The notes: a model not told the origin generated them from the sequence alone. A DNA stretch of 64,000 bases from Hyphomonas beringensis (GCF_000682755.1 NZ_AWFF01000035.1:1-64000), one strand, 5' to 3'. Counted from the stretch's first letter, positions 1 to 19,474 are shown. Program-made: numbers and translations.

Positions 1-18
1 AAACTTTGCCTTGGCCAT
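1..18 (-). CDS. tuf: Elongation factor Tu, first six codons only
   Basis: Only the start of this gene lies in the window: ATG followed by codons for A-K-A-K-F, the usual EF-Tu N-terminus. A strong Shine-Dalgarno (AAAGGAGAGG) sits just upstream at about 21-31. It follows fusA after a 51-bp gap, which is the normal rpsL-rpsG-fusA-tuf order of the str operon. EF-Tu delivers aminoacyl-tRNA to the ribosome. Identity rests on six residues plus context. Confidence 0.85.
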
Positions 19-69
19 CGGGCCTCTCCTTTATTCTAACTAACGGCCCTAAAAGAGGGCCTTGCTTCC

Positions 70-2217
<2,148 letters not shown>

Positions 2218-2307
2218 GAGATAAACCTTCGTGTCTGGTTTCCGGGAGGAATTTCGGGGCGATTTGCGGGCGCGTTACCCGCAATCGCCCCGGACTTCCA
2301 GTGCTGA

Positions 2308-2778
2308 TTACCAGCGGTAGTGAGAGAACGCCTTGTTGGCGTCGGCCATGCGGTGCGTATCTTCCCGCTTTTTCACGGCGTTGCCGCGGCCTTGGCTTGC
2401 ATCCATGAGTTCGCCAGCAAGGCGCTCACGCATGGTGTTTTCGTTACGGCCTGCTGCAGCAGCGGCCAGCCAGCGGATCGCGAGGGCCTGGCGGCGCTCG
2501 GTGCGGACTTCAACCGGAACTTGGTAGGTTGCACCACCAACACGGCGGGAGCGAACCTCAACAGCCGGAGCAACGGCTTCGAGTGCTTCGTGGAACACTT
2601 CGACCGGGTTCTTCTTGGCGCGGCCTTCCACAAGATCGAATGCCCCATAGACAATGCGTTCGGCGGTCGACTTTTTGCCGTCGCGCATGATCTGGTTCAT
2701 GAACTTGGAAACGACCACATCCTTGAACTTCGGATCGGGAAGTACTTGGCGCTTTTCTGCGCTGTGACGACGAGACAT
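2308..2778 (-). CDS. rpsG: 30S ribosomal protein S7
   Basis: Primary 16S rRNA-binding protein that nucleates the 30S head and contacts E-site tRNA. Length is 156 residues, the bacterial norm. It begins [10 protein letters not shown] and contains the conserved [10 protein letters not shown] segment near residue 31, and ends in AFSHYRW. It lies 12 bp downstream of rpsL and is followed by fusA, the standard str order. In other bacteria S7 can autoregulate this operon; I see no specific S7 site here. Confidence 0.98.
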   Translation of the reverse strand: MSRRHSAEKRQVLPDPKFKDVVVSKFMNQIMRDGKKSTAERIVYGAFDLVEGRAKKNPVEVFHEALEAVAPAVEVRSRRVGGATYQVPVEVRTERRQALAIRWLAAAAAGRNENTMRERLAGELMDASQGRGNAVKKREDTHRMADANKAFSHYRW

Positions 2779-2790
2779 GGTGCGGCTTCC

Positions 2791-3162
2791 TTACTTCGGC
2801 TTTTTCGCGCCGTAGTGCGAACGGCGTTGCTTACGGTCTTTGACGGGTTGGGTATCCAGGGCACCACGCACAATGTGGTAGCGCACACCCGGAAGGTCTT
2901 TCACACGGCCGCCGCGGATCAGGACCACAGAGTGTTCCTGCAGGTTGTGGCCTTCGCCCGGAATGTAGCACAGCGATTCGAAGCCGGACGTCAGACGCAC
3001 CTTGGCCACTTTACGAAGCGCCGAGTTCGGCTTCTTCGGGGTCGTGGTGTAGACACGCGTGCAGACGCCGCGACGCTGCGGGCAAGCCTTGAGGGCCGGT
3101 GTTTTGGTACGCGTGCGCTTGGGCGAACGCGGATTACGAATAAGCTGTTGAATCGTTGGCAT
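2791..3162 (-). CDS. rpsL: 30S ribosomal protein S12
   Basis: Decoding-centre protein of 123 residues. The start at 3162 ([10 protein letters not shown]) is chosen over an upstream in-frame start because it gives the family N-terminus and has an AGAAGG ribosome binding site. The [13 protein letters not shown] and [12 protein letters not shown] segments, whose lysines (43 and 88 in E. coli numbering) mutate in streptomycin resistance, are wild type. First gene of the str operon, with a 267-bp leader region upstream that holds a promoter-like element. Confidence 0.98.
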   Translation of the reverse strand: MPTIQQLIRNPRSPKRTRTKTPALKACPQRRGVCTRVYTTTPKKPNSALRKVAKVRLTSGFESLCYIPGEGHNLQEHSVVLIRGGRVKDLPGVRYHIVRGALDTQPVKDRKQRRSHYGAKKPK

Positions 3163-3339
3163 TCGGGCCTTCTTGTCTCTTTTAACATCAATGGCCCGAT
3201 GGGCCGGTAACGAATTATGCCCCGAAGGCCGAGAATGGCTTCCGGGACGGACGAAAACTTGGGGGTCAGTTTGCCGGATCTGCCTGAACCGGTACGGCAA
3301 ACGGTCTATCAGACCATCCACCTCTCTGACGATGGGTGC

Positions 3340-3367
3340 GTGTAAGCCCCTCAGACGCTGGCGTCAA
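3340..3367 (-). promoter_or_regulatory. Candidate housekeeping promoter of the str operon
   Basis: Read on the minus strand there is TTGACGC, then 13 bases, then GCTTACAC. This resembles the Caulobacter housekeeping consensus TTGACGS-N10-14-GCTANAWC, with two mismatches in the -10 part. It lies about 180 bp before the rpsL start in an otherwise gene-free 267-bp stretch. The transcription start is not shown by sequence. Confidence 0.5.
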
Positions 3368-3429
3368 GGGTGCGGTGCTGTATGGCGGCAGCTAAACCTC
3401 AGCCATTTGAGCGGGTTCGCGCCTGAAAG

Positions 3430-3678
3430 CTAGAAAGGCAGACCGACCCGGCCGACACAGGCCTTTTCTGCCTCACTCCCCTGCCCTGTTTCAAGACGGG
3501 ATTTCAGTGCCTCCAGCTCGGGGTCTGCGACATCCCCCTCGACCGAGGCAAAGTCGTGCCAGCGCAGCAGGTCCCGGCAGTCTGCGCTGGCCAGGGACTC
3601 ATGTGCCAGCCATGCCACCAGGCCGATGGAGACCACCGCACAGGCCGCGCCGATCACGTCTTTCCGCCCGAATTGCAT
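3430..3678 (-). CDS. Small membrane-anchored hypothetical protein
   Basis: An 82-residue protein I do not recognise. It begins MQFGRKDVIG and has one hydrophobic segment at about residues 9-27, with a positive N-terminus, so it is probably a single-pass inner-membrane protein with a short acidic periplasmic tail. Two cysteines (in ADCRDL and KACVGR) could form a disulphide. GGAGCTGGCAGGA precedes the start. It lies between the rpoC terminator and the str promoter on the same strand, so it probably has its own transcription unit. Confidence 0.6.
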   Translation of the reverse strand: MQFGRKDVIGAACAVVSIGLVAWLAHESLASADCRDLLRWHDFASVEGDVADPELEALKSRLETGQGSEAEKACVGRVGLPF

Positions 3679-3730
3679 GTCCTGCCAGCTCCCTTGTCAG
3701 GCCTTGTCGGCCTCTGCCCTTCAAATGCAG

Positions 3731-3758
3731 AAAAGCCTGCCAAGACTGGCAGGCTTTT
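3731..3758. terminator. Bidirectional-looking intrinsic terminator after rpoC
   Basis: Perfect 12-bp hairpin: AAAAGCCTGCCA, loop AGAC, TGGCAGGCTTTT. The A and T runs at the stem edges give a U-tract in either direction. It sits 33 bp downstream of the rpoC stop and just upstream of the 82-residue gene, so it marks the end of the rplJL-rpoBC operon. Confidence 0.85.
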
Positions 3759-3791
3759 CCGAGTTTCTCAAGCGGGCCGAAAGGCCGGGGC

Positions 3792-8018
<4,227 letters not shown>

Positions 8019-8140
8019 GGGTGTCTGCTCCTTGGGTGGGCTTGGTTATCGGGGCTGGCGGGCCCCTGCCCTATGAAATCTTCTTGTCTCGTCCGGTTCG
8101 CCCCGCCGCAGTGGCGGGGCGGTCCGGTTTAAGTCTCATT

Positions 8141-12277
<4,137 letters not shown>

Positions 12278-12430
12278 CCCAGGATCCCATTTTTTGTGTC
12301 CCCGGCCACCTGGCCGCAGACTTTATCGCCAGAACGCGAGTTCGCGGCGGCCTCATTTGAGACCGCCGCGCTGTTCTTTGAAAGGGCAACGCCTCGCGCG
12401 AACGCCACCCGGATTTGAAGTCGCTGGAGC

Positions 12431-12811
<381 letters not shown>

Positions 12812-12868
12812 TTTTCAAATTCCTGTTAGGTTCGGTGTTTGTAGTCTTAAATAGCGAAAACGGATGGC

Positions 12869-13384
12869 TTATGCGGCGTCTTTGTTGCCGTAAGCAGCCA
12901 CCACGCGAGCGAGCTGCCCAGCCGGAGCCTGAACGACGCCTGCAACTTTCGTTGCCGGTGCCTGCAGGAGGCCGATAAGCTTGCCACGAAGCTGGTCGAG
13001 AGATGGCAGTTTCGCGAGGCTTTCGACGCCTTTGGCATCGAGAACCTCATCCCCCATCACCGCACCGATGATCACGAGTTTGGAATTCTCTTTCGCAAAC
13101 TCGTCAGCCGCTTTCGCAGCCGACACCGGGTCCGGAGAGAAGGCAATTGCCACAGGGCCCTGGAAGAGCTCCTGAGCAGCATCACCACCTTTGCCGTCGA
13201 GGGCGATTTTCGCCAGACGGTTCTTGACCACCTTAAGCTGTGCGCCGTCCTTGCGGAGCATGCCACGCAGCTTGGTCATTTCCGCAACAGTAAGACCGGT
13301 ATAGTGCGTCACGACGACAGCACCGGACTCGTCGAAAACCCCTTTGAGGGTCTCGAGAGCCACAGTTTTTCCAGCTTTATCCAT
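12869..13384 (-). CDS. rplJ: 50S ribosomal protein L10
   Basis: Base of the L7/L12 stalk, 171 residues. The N-terminal KAGKTVALETLKGVF and VVTHYTGLTVAEMTKLR segments match the family, and an Ala-rich C-terminal helix for L12 binding is present. In most bacteria rplKA lies directly upstream; here a roughly 7-kb block of other genes intervenes. A 390-bp leader with a candidate -10 box and a hairpin precedes it. L10 or L10-L12 autoregulation of the leader is common in bacteria but is inference here. Confidence 0.98.
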   Translation of the reverse strand: MDKAGKTVALETLKGVFDESGAVVVTHYTGLTVAEMTKLRGMLRKDGAQLKVVKNRLAKIALDGKGGDAAQELFQGPVAIAFSPDPVSAAKAADEFAKENSKLVIIGAVMGDEVLDAKGVESLAKLPSLDQLRGKLIGLLQAPATKVAGVVQAPAGQLARVVAAYGNKDAA

Positions 13385-13525
13385 AGCGGGTCTCCAGTTT
13401 GAGGCGCCCGGACCATCCGGCCGCCCTGGTATTCGCCTTCTGGCCCGGAAGCCTTCCAGCGCCTGCCCAGGGATTGGCCTGCCCGGTTTTCCACAAAGGG
13501 CCTGTAACCCCCTGTTTCCGAACCG

Positions 13526-13531
13526 ATTATA
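13526..13531 (-). promoter_or_regulatory. Candidate -10 box of the rplJ promoter
   Basis: TATAAT on the minus strand, about 140 bp before the rplJ start. No good -35 is seen at 17 bp, so activity is uncertain. The position after the hairpin at 13613-13648 fits a promoter that serves rplJL-rpoBC independently of rplKA. Confidence 0.4.
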
Positions 13532-13612
13532 CGCCTCACCCCGTCTGCATAGGTGACAGTGAAACTGTCTTTATCACCCCCGAAAGAGCGGCCTATGGTC
13601 TAGGACAGGAAA

Positions 13613-13648
13613 ACGGGAGGCCCCCGATGCATATCGGAGTACTCCCGT
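13613..13648 (-). terminator. Hairpin with U-run: terminator or attenuator
   Basis: Outer stem ACGGGAG/CTCCCGT and inner stem CCGAT/ATCGG around loop GCAT. On the minus strand it is followed directly by TTTT. It lies between the stop of the gene at 13775 and rplJ. It is either a terminator for the former or an attenuator in the L10 leader. Confidence 0.6.
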
Positions 13649-13774
13649 CAAGAGGGGCTTGTTAACGCTTTATCCGAGCCGCCGCAACCCCCTATTGTGA
13701 GAAAATGTCAAGCTTTCAGGCGGAGGCAATCTGTCCCCCCCTGATACAAGCTGTGGACGCATGGCGCCACCCGC

Positions 13775-15262
13775 CTAGCTGCTCCCATTCCCAGCCTGAC
13801 TGGCAGGGAGGTTAGTAGACTGAGCCCCGCTCTTATCTTCCTCAGGCCCGACAACCAGTTTGGGCTCTATCTTCGTCTTACTCGATGGAATGTCATCTAC
13901 CTCATAATATCCTGAATGCGCTCCCATAGCGCCGGATGCCTTTATTGCGCCTGTACCATCATAGAGAACGAAGTGAACCGTAGCCCCTCCAGCGACCTCA
14001 AACGGCATATCCCCCAAGGACGACCAGACATTTTTCTTGGTGTAGAAAGAGCCGCCCGCTGAATCGATCTTCAGCTCCAGGGTGTACTTGAATTCTTTCT
14101 TCGCAAACGCCCGCGACCGCAGCAATTCCGACATGGCAAGAGGCCCATCTACAGTACCGAGCGCCTTTATCAGCTCATCATAGGATTTCCGATAACTTGC
14201 CACGGTGCCTGCATATTCATTTGCCTTAGCCTTGATTGCAGCCAGAGAGATTTTCAGCTCCGTCACCGTGTCCACAGGACCGCTTGGAGCGGGCTCATCC
14301 TCCTCATCCACCTTCTCGGCCAAAACCGCTAGGGCCTCATCCAATTTGGTAATCCGACTCTCAAAGTTTTTCTTTTGATTCTCAAGATTGGTGAGATCAG
14401 CCTTTTTCTTATTCAAATCGTCAATGAGGGCGATCTCATCGACTTTAACGATAGAGCCATTGAATGATCCGGCGCTGAACTTGTTGGAACTATCAAGACA
14501 GCCCACGACTTCAGAGACCAGGGCCTGATCATATTCAGACACTTTCACACCACCGACGGTGAAATCCGTAGCGAACAGCTGCGTGAATCCTGCAACTGCA
14601 TTTCCGACAGCCTGAAAAGCTAGAACCTCCGGGACCAGACCTGCCTTTTTACCCTCATCCTCATAAAGGCGCCTTGTGACGTCTAAATCGTCTTCGAATT
14701 TCGCAATTGCTATATTGAGCGTATTTTCCTGTTCAACGCCTTGGTCATAGAGCGTTTTCAGATATTTCAGTTGGAACTTGAACAATATATCAGCTCGTGA
14801 AGGGTCCGCCTCACCTGCAGTACGAATATAAATATTCCCGGACACCTCTTTAGAAGTCTTACTGCAGATTTCTTGGGCGCTCCTTTTTAAGGCCGCCAGC
14901 GCTAATAGCTCACCTTCTATCTTTCCGCCGCCCTCTTTCACGTCCACACCCCCTGACTTGTCGGGGTCGAACTCCGGAGTCAGCGCCTTCAATTTCTCTG
15001 CATCGGAATATTTGGACGCGGTTTGCGCGGCTATCTTTGCGCTTTCGGCTTCTGCTTTCAGCTTTTCCGCTTCGGCCGCGGCCTTTATGAGCCCGGCATC
15101 ATGGTTCTGCGCCGCCTGAAGTGTTGCGCAGACCACCTGGAAATCTGCCGCCGCCACCCCGTCGGGCTTACCACTCTTGCAGTCATCCAGTGTTATCACA
15201 TCCCCAAACGCCTCACCGGCCAGCAGGCACACGGCCGCAAATACCCAAATCAGCTTTTTCAT
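13775..15262 (-). CDS. Secreted coiled-coil protein of unknown function
   Basis: I do not recognise this 495-residue protein. The start at 15262 (MKKLIWVFAAVCLLAG) gives a clean signal peptide with likely cleavage after AFG; an in-frame ATG five codons earlier is the alternative. Residues about 55-85 and 290-330 are Ala/Glu/Lys-rich and look coiled-coil; an Asp/Glu hinge (EKVDEEDEPAPSG) leads into a C-terminal part that looks beta-rich from about residue 385. The gene is clearly A+T-richer than its neighbours, with many AAA/GAT-type codons, which suggests transfer or weak codon selection. It lies 115 bp downstream of the receiver gene. Confidence 0.75.
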   Translation of the reverse strand: MKKLIWVFAAVCLLAGEAFGDVITLDDCKSGKPDGVAAADFQVVCATLQAAQNHDAGLIKAAAEAEKLKAEAESAKIAAQTASKYSDAEKLKALTPEFDPDKSGGVDVKEGGGKIEGELLALAALKRSAQEICSKTSKEVSGNIYIRTAGEADPSRADILFKFQLKYLKTLYDQGVEQENTLNIAIAKFEDDLDVTRRLYEDEGKKAGLVPEVLAFQAVGNAVAGFTQLFATDFTVGGVKVSEYDQALVSEVVGCLDSSNKFSAGSFNGSIVKVDEIALIDDLNKKKADLTNLENQKKNFESRITKLDEALAVLAEKVDEEDEPAPSGPVDTVTELKISLAAIKAKANEYAGTVASYRKSYDELIKALGTVDGPLAMSELLRSRAFAKKEFKYTLELKIDSAGGSFYTKKNVWSSLGDMPFEVAGGATVHFVLYDGTGAIKASGAMGAHSGYYEVDDIPSSKTKIEPKLVVGPEEDKSGAQSTNLPASQAGNGSS

Positions 15263-15377
15263 TGTCCCATTCCCCATTCAGCCCGGGGAAAGAATAGCAC
15301 CTTTTGATTGAAATCAGTATCCCGGAAAGGGGTTACAAAGCCCCCCTCGCTTGTCCTGCTCATTCGCGGCGACGGTC

Positions 15378-15731
15378 TCAGCCCAGTACGCTTTTCAGCT
15401 GTGCAGGGTTGATCGGTTTCAGCAGAATGTCATGCGGGTGGTCTTCATGGATGCGCTCCATCGTGCCCGGATCATCCGACCCCGTGATGTAGACAATCTT
15501 CGTCTGCGGGCGCGCACTGTGAATTTCCATCGCCACGTCGACGCCGTCCCGCTGCCCTTTCAGGCGCATGTCCATCAGCACATAATCGGGTTTCTTGTCG
15601 GCCACTATCTGCAAGGCATCAGAGGCGCGAACGGCGTGACCAACGACGGTTATGCCGATCTCCTCGCACATTTCCGCGAAATCCTCGGCAATCAGATAAT
15701 TGTCTTCCACGACCAAAATAGTCTTGCTCAC
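15378..15731 (-). CDS. Single-domain response regulator
   Basis: A 117-residue stand-alone receiver with no output domain. A GTG start at 15731 is chosen because GAGAGGA sits 7 bases upstream and the domain begins at once (SKTILVVEDN). Phosphorylation residues are present: acidic E9-D10, phospho-acceptor D54 (in VLMDMRL), Thr in VYITGS and Lys in LLKPI. Such proteins pass phosphoryl groups in relays or act by protein contact. No kinase is adjacent, so its partner is unknown. Confidence 0.85.
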   Translation of the reverse strand: MSKTILVVEDNYLIAEDFAEMCEEIGITVVGHAVRASDALQIVADKKPDYVLMDMRLKGQRDGVDVAMEIHSARPQTKIVYITGSDDPGTMERIHEDHPHDILLKPINPAQLKSVLG

Positions 15732-15948
15732 GCGCCGTCCTCTCAAGAGGGCTATCCCAAGATGTCTGTGCACTATACTGTTATTACACTAGAAATCCAT
15801 CCCTCGGAAAAGTGGAAAGACGGGGCCGCCCGCACGAGAGCCCACTTTCCCACAAAATCCCGCGCCCTGCCTTCAACCAAAACAAGGGCCTGCGAAATAG
15901 GTCAGCGAACTTGTCCCCCTCGCCGCGCGCTGTGGGATACTTCTGTCC

Positions 15949-16677
15949 ATGTCACCGGACCTTGCCTCCCTGGAAGATCGCGCCCGCACTCTGCTGGCAA
16001 CGCTGATCACCACGATCTGCCGCCTTGGCGCGACCAGCATGGCGGCGGCCGAGGCCTGCCTGAAGCGTGTCGGCCTGGCCGAGGCGATGATGCGCCGCCT
16101 GATCTGCCTGCGCGCCTTGCAGATGCAGGTGCCAGACACGCCGCCCGCAACATCTGCCGCCCGGCCTGCGCCCCCGGGCCTCCAGCCCTCCGCCCAGCCG
16201 GCCTCGGACAGCCCCACGCCGGATGAGCTGCCCTGCCCCCGCTTCCGCATGATCGAGCCGGCCCCGCGCCCATCCCGGCAGGATGAGGCCCGCGAGACAG
16301 GGCCCGCAGAGGACTGGCTGCCCGAAGCGCTCTGCCCGCGTGTCACGCTGATGGATGCGGGCGCCCAGCCCGGCATCTCGCCTACACCAGACCGCGTGCC
16401 CGCGCCGCCGCCGACGCCCCTTGCCCGCCTCATCCCTCGGATGAAGGCGCTGGGCGATGCGTTCGACAATACAGATGTCTATGCCCGGCGCATGGCCAGA
16501 TGGCTTGCCCGCCAGCGCGCCGCTGAGACTGGTTCAGACAAGACTGGCCGCGCCCTGCCGCTAGCGCCTCCGCCAGACATGCCCGACAATCTGGACCCGC
16601 TCGACCGGGCCCTGCACCTTCTCCTGAGGGCGATGGACCATGATGTCTTCGCGCCCCCCGTCCCCGACACAAGCTGA
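15949..16677 (+). CDS. Proline-rich hypothetical protein
   Basis: A 242-residue protein I cannot assign. The N-terminal 60 residues look helical (LASLEDRARTLLATLITTIC), the middle 65-155 is Pro/Ala-rich and probably disordered, and the C-terminal part (LIPRMKALGDAFDNTDVYAR) looks folded and more constrained. The strongly G+C-biased third positions fit coding on this strand better than the overlapping minus-strand frame. The start has only a weak GGGA upstream. A perfect 7-bp hairpin (CGGCGCC/GGCGCCG, 16732-16752) follows the stop. Confidence 0.6.
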   Translation: MSPDLASLEDRARTLLATLITTICRLGATSMAAAEACLKRVGLAEAMMRRLICLRALQMQVPDTPPATSAARPAPPGLQPSAQPASDSPTPDELPCPRFRMIEPAPRPSRQDEARETGPAEDWLPEALCPRVTLMDAGAQPGISPTPDRVPAPPPTPLARLIPRMKALGDAFDNTDVYARRMARWLARQRAAETGSDKTGRALPLAPPPDMPDNLDPLDRALHLLLRAMDHDVFAPPVPDTS

Positions 16678-16820
16678 CGCCCGCGCCCGGACCGCCACAC
16701 CTTCCCACCCCCGCTGAGGCCTCGCCTCCAGCGGCGCCTGTGCTGGGCGCCGCCAAATCACAGCCCCGTGTGCAAGTGTCGCGTTCATAAATGCCGCCCG
16801 CAGGTTTAAAGGGCCGGGGG

Positions 16821-17249
16821 ATGACTGATCTGTTCCGCCATCTGAGGACGCTTGCCCTGCTGCTGATTGTGGCGGGCCTTGGCGTGCGCGGCGCGGTGCC
16901 CAGCGGCTACATGCTGGACAGCGCCGAAGATGGCCCCATCATCGTCCGCCTGTGCGGCGATGGCGTGGGCCAGCTGATGCAGCTCGACCCGGAAACCCGC
17001 ACGCTGACGGCCCTGCCCGCCGATTACGACCCCGATGCGCCGCCCGCCGATGACCAGGCCGACCAGCCGGACTGTCCCTATGCCGTCACTGCGGCATTTG
17101 ACCTGCCCAATACCCCGCCGCTGCTAATCCAGCCTGTGGCCTTCGGCCTGCCCCTGCTTGGCGCGCGCCCCTATGCTGTGCCGCTGACGCAGCGCCCCAT
17201 CGATTCCCTGCTGCCCCCGCGCGGGCCGCCCCTCTCCCGTCTGATCTGA
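16821..17249 (+). CDS. DUF2946 family protein, beside a copper-type receptor
   Basis: A 142-residue protein with an N-terminal hydrophobic helix (LALLLIVAGLGV), then RGAVPSGYML and a late CPYA motif. This pattern matches DUF2946 proteins, which commonly sit next to TonB-dependent copper receptors. GGGCCGGGGG immediately upstream supports the ATG at 16821. The receptor begins 64 bp downstream on the same strand, so the two probably form a transcription unit. The molecular role of DUF2946 is not established. Confidence 0.75.
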   Translation: MTDLFRHLRTLALLLIVAGLGVRGAVPSGYMLDSAEDGPIIVRLCGDGVGQLMQLDPETRTLTALPADYDPDAPPADDQADQPDCPYAVTAAFDLPNTPPLLIQPVAFGLPLLGARPYAVPLTQRPIDSLLPPRGPPLSRLI

Positions 17250-17312
17250 CCCACCCCCAATTCTCAATCAGACACCACCTGCCCCACCCCGCAGGTGAAG
17301 AGGACATCTCTC

Positions 17313-19409
17313 ATGAAACGCACCCTTATGACCGGCGCGGGCCTCATCGCCCTCGCCCTGCCCGGCCTCACCGCCCACGCCCAGGATGACACCGCCCCTG
17401 CCCTGCAGGATGTCATCATCGTCACCGGCCAGCGCGTCACCACCGCCACGGACACCACCATTACGCCTGAAGCCGCCCCGCTGACCGGCATGGACATCAC
17501 CCACCTCACCGCCCGCACACCGGGTGCCGCCCGCATCGGCAATGGCGAGCTGTCCGGCCAGGTCCAGTATCGCGGCCTGTTTGGCGAGCGGATGAATCTG
17601 CGGCTGGATGGCCAGAGCATCGCCTCTGGCGGACCGAACCTGATGGACCCGGTCTTTCACTATGCCCCCACCCCGCTGATCGCCTCCGTCGTGATCGACC
17701 GGGGTGTCAGCCCCGTCTCGGCGGGTCCCGGCCTTGCGGGCGGCGCCGACGCCGTCTTCAAGAAGGTGGACTTCTCCGACAGCAGCGATCCGGCGCTTGG
17801 CTATGATGTGATGCTTGGCGGGCGCACGGCGAATGACAGCTACGCCGCCGGCGGCGTCATCGGCGCATCGACAGACACATGGCGCGCAAACCTGCTCGCC
17901 TCCTATGAAAAGGGCGGCGATACGGAGTATAAGGACGGCACCATCGGCGGCTCGGAATTCGAGCGCGGCGTCTATGGCCTCTCCACGGGCCTCCGCACGG
18001 ATATCGGCACCTTCACGCTGGATGCCCGCCGCCAGAATACCGGCCCCTCCGGCAACCCGCCCTTCCCGATGGACATCCGCTATTTCGATACGGACTTCGC
18101 CCGCCTCGGCTACAAGACCGAACTGGGCGGTGTGACATGGGAAGCGGAAGTTCACTATTCAGACGTCGCCCACGCGATGAACAATTACGACCTCCGCCCC
18201 GCCCCAACGCCCGCGAAGCATCGTGAGACCATGGCCTATGCCACCACCAAGGGCGCCAGCGTGAAAGCGGGCCTTGATGCATTCGGGGGCAATCTCCTCA
18301 TGGGCGTGGACATGGAAAATGCGGAGCACGACGTCCTCATTACCAATCCGAAGAATGCCATGTTCTTCGTCTCACCTTTCCCGGATATCGAGATGGACCG
18401 GCTTGGCGCCTTCGCGGAATGGACCGGCGGGCTGGGCGTCTTCGAAGGGCAGCTTGGTGTACGGATCGACCAGAACGAGTATGATTCCGGCAACGCCACC
18501 CTCGGGGCCATGCTGCCGGCCGGCCCACAAATGCTGGCCATGCAGTTCAATGCCGCAGACCGCTCCGGCGAGGACACGACCGCTGACATCGTGGCCCGCC
18601 TGTGGACACCGATGGAAAACAATATCTCCTGGCGCGTTACCCTGGCCCGCAAGCAGAACATGCCCGGATATATCCAGCGTTATGGCTGGCTGCCGATCAA
18701 TGCGAGCGGCGGACTTGCCGATGGCAACATCTATGTCGGCAATCTGGATCTCGACCCAGAAACCGCCCTCATTGCTGAGGCTGGCTTCGACTATGCCACG
18801 GGCAAGGTCTATGCCCGCCCGACGGTTTATGTGCGCCAGATCGACGACTATATCCAGGGCGTGCCCTTTGATGATACGCCGGGCACGATCAATTCTCCCG
18901 TTGAGATGGTCGCCAACATGAATGGAGACCCGACGCCGCTGCGCTGGGCGAATGTCGATGCGCGTCTGTATGGCTTCGACATGGATTTCGGCTACGACTT
19001 TGACGGCCCGCTCCGCATAGACAGTGTGCTGAACTATGTGCGCGGGGAACGCCGTGACATTGATGACAATCTCTATCGCATCGCCGCGCCAAGCCTGACA
19101 ACAGGACTCACCTGGGAAGGCGGCGTCTGGTCCGCCACCTTCGAGACCCGCGCCGTGGCCGAGCAGGACGAGGTTTCACTCACCAACAGCGAGGCTGCCT
19201 CACCCGGCTATGTCACGCTCAGCCTGTATGGCGACTGGCAGGTGAAAGACGGCGTGCGCCTGTCTGCGGGCGTGGAAAATCTGCTGGATCAGGTCACCCG
19301 TGACCACCTCTCCGGCTACAATCGCAACGGCTTTGGCGACGTGGCCCTGGGCACCCGCGTGCCCGGCGCCGGCCGCGGCGCCTTCATCCGCCTCTCCTTC
19401 GTAGGCTGA
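17313..19409 (+). CDS. TonB-dependent receptor, copper-receptor (OprC/NosA-like) type
   Basis: Outer-membrane TonB-dependent receptor of 698 residues. ATG at 17313 is preceded by AAGAGGA; a signal peptide ends near AHAQ (residue 24). A TonB-box-like DVIIVTG is at 33-39. The plug segment RGLFGERMN (87-95) and GGPNLMDP (106-113) resemble the RGLFGSRIN and CPNRMDP stretch of OprC as I recall it, and the family call rests mainly on this. The C-terminus ends in Phe-Val-Gly after an aromatic beta-strand. The Cys expected for copper is Gly here while the Met is kept. A DUF2946 gene lies upstream. Confidence 0.8.
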   Translation: MKRTLMTGAGLIALALPGLTAHAQDDTAPALQDVIIVTGQRVTTATDTTITPEAAPLTGMDITHLTARTPGAARIGNGELSGQVQYRGLFGERMNLRLDGQSIASGGPNLMDPVFHYAPTPLIASVVIDRGVSPVSAGPGLAGGADAVFKKVDFSDSSDPALGYDVMLGGRTANDSYAAGGVIGASTDTWRANLLASYEKGGDTEYKDGTIGGSEFERGVYGLSTGLRTDIGTFTLDARRQNTGPSGNPPFPMDIRYFDTDFARLGYKTELGGVTWEAEVHYSDVAHAMNNYDLRPAPTPAKHRETMAYATTKGASVKAGLDAFGGNLLMGVDMENAEHDVLITNPKNAMFFVSPFPDIEMDRLGAFAEWTGGLGVFEGQLGVRIDQNEYDSGNATLGAMLPAGPQMLAMQFNAADRSGEDTTADIVARLWTPMENNISWRVTLARKQNMPGYIQRYGWLPINASGGLADGNIYVGNLDLDPETALIAEAGFDYATGKVYARPTVYVRQIDDYIQGVPFDDTPGTINSPVEMVANMNGDPTPLRWANVDARLYGFDMDFGYDFDGPLRIDSVLNYVRGERRDIDDNLYRIAAPSLTTGLTWEGGVWSATFETRAVAEQDEVSLTNSEAASPGYVTLSLYGDWQVKDGVRLSAGVENLLDQVTRDHLSGYNRNGFGDVALGTRVPGAGRGAFIRLSFVG

Positions 19410-19420
19410 TTATCCTGCCG

Positions 19421-19470
19421 GCCCTCCCCCGCCCAAGCGGGGGAGGTGCCCGATGAGCGCGAGGGGGTAT
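19421..19470 (+). repeat. REP-like palindromic element
   Basis: A perfect 10-bp inverted repeat, CCTCCCCCGC, loop CCAA, GCGGGGGAGG at 19423-19446, followed by GTGCCCGATGAGCGCGAGGGGG. Dispersed intergenic elements with this composition (CCTCCCCCGC...GCGGGGGAGG plus a GAGGGGG tail) are common in Alphaproteobacteria. It lies between the convergent receptor and membrane-protein genes. It lacks a T-run, so it is not a classical terminator. Confidence 0.65.
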
Positions 19471-19474
19471 GGCC

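Larger units (their letters stand above)
13385..13774. other. Gene-free leader region of rplJL-rpoBC
   Basis: No convincing gene in these 390 bases. Read on the minus strand it holds, in order, a TTGACA hexamer near 13705-13710, a strong hairpin at 13613-13648 ending in TTTT, and a perfect TATAAT at 13526-13531. Either the hairpin ends transcription from the gene at 13775 and rplJ starts from the TATAAT, or an upstream start makes a long leader with an attenuator-like hairpin. Confidence 0.6.

Noticed and set aside
15873-16469. A 198-codon minus-strand frame overlapping the proline-rich gene
   Set aside because: Its Arg/Gly/Ser-rich composition is typical of a shadow, and the plus-strand frame has the folded-looking C-terminus and better neighbours.
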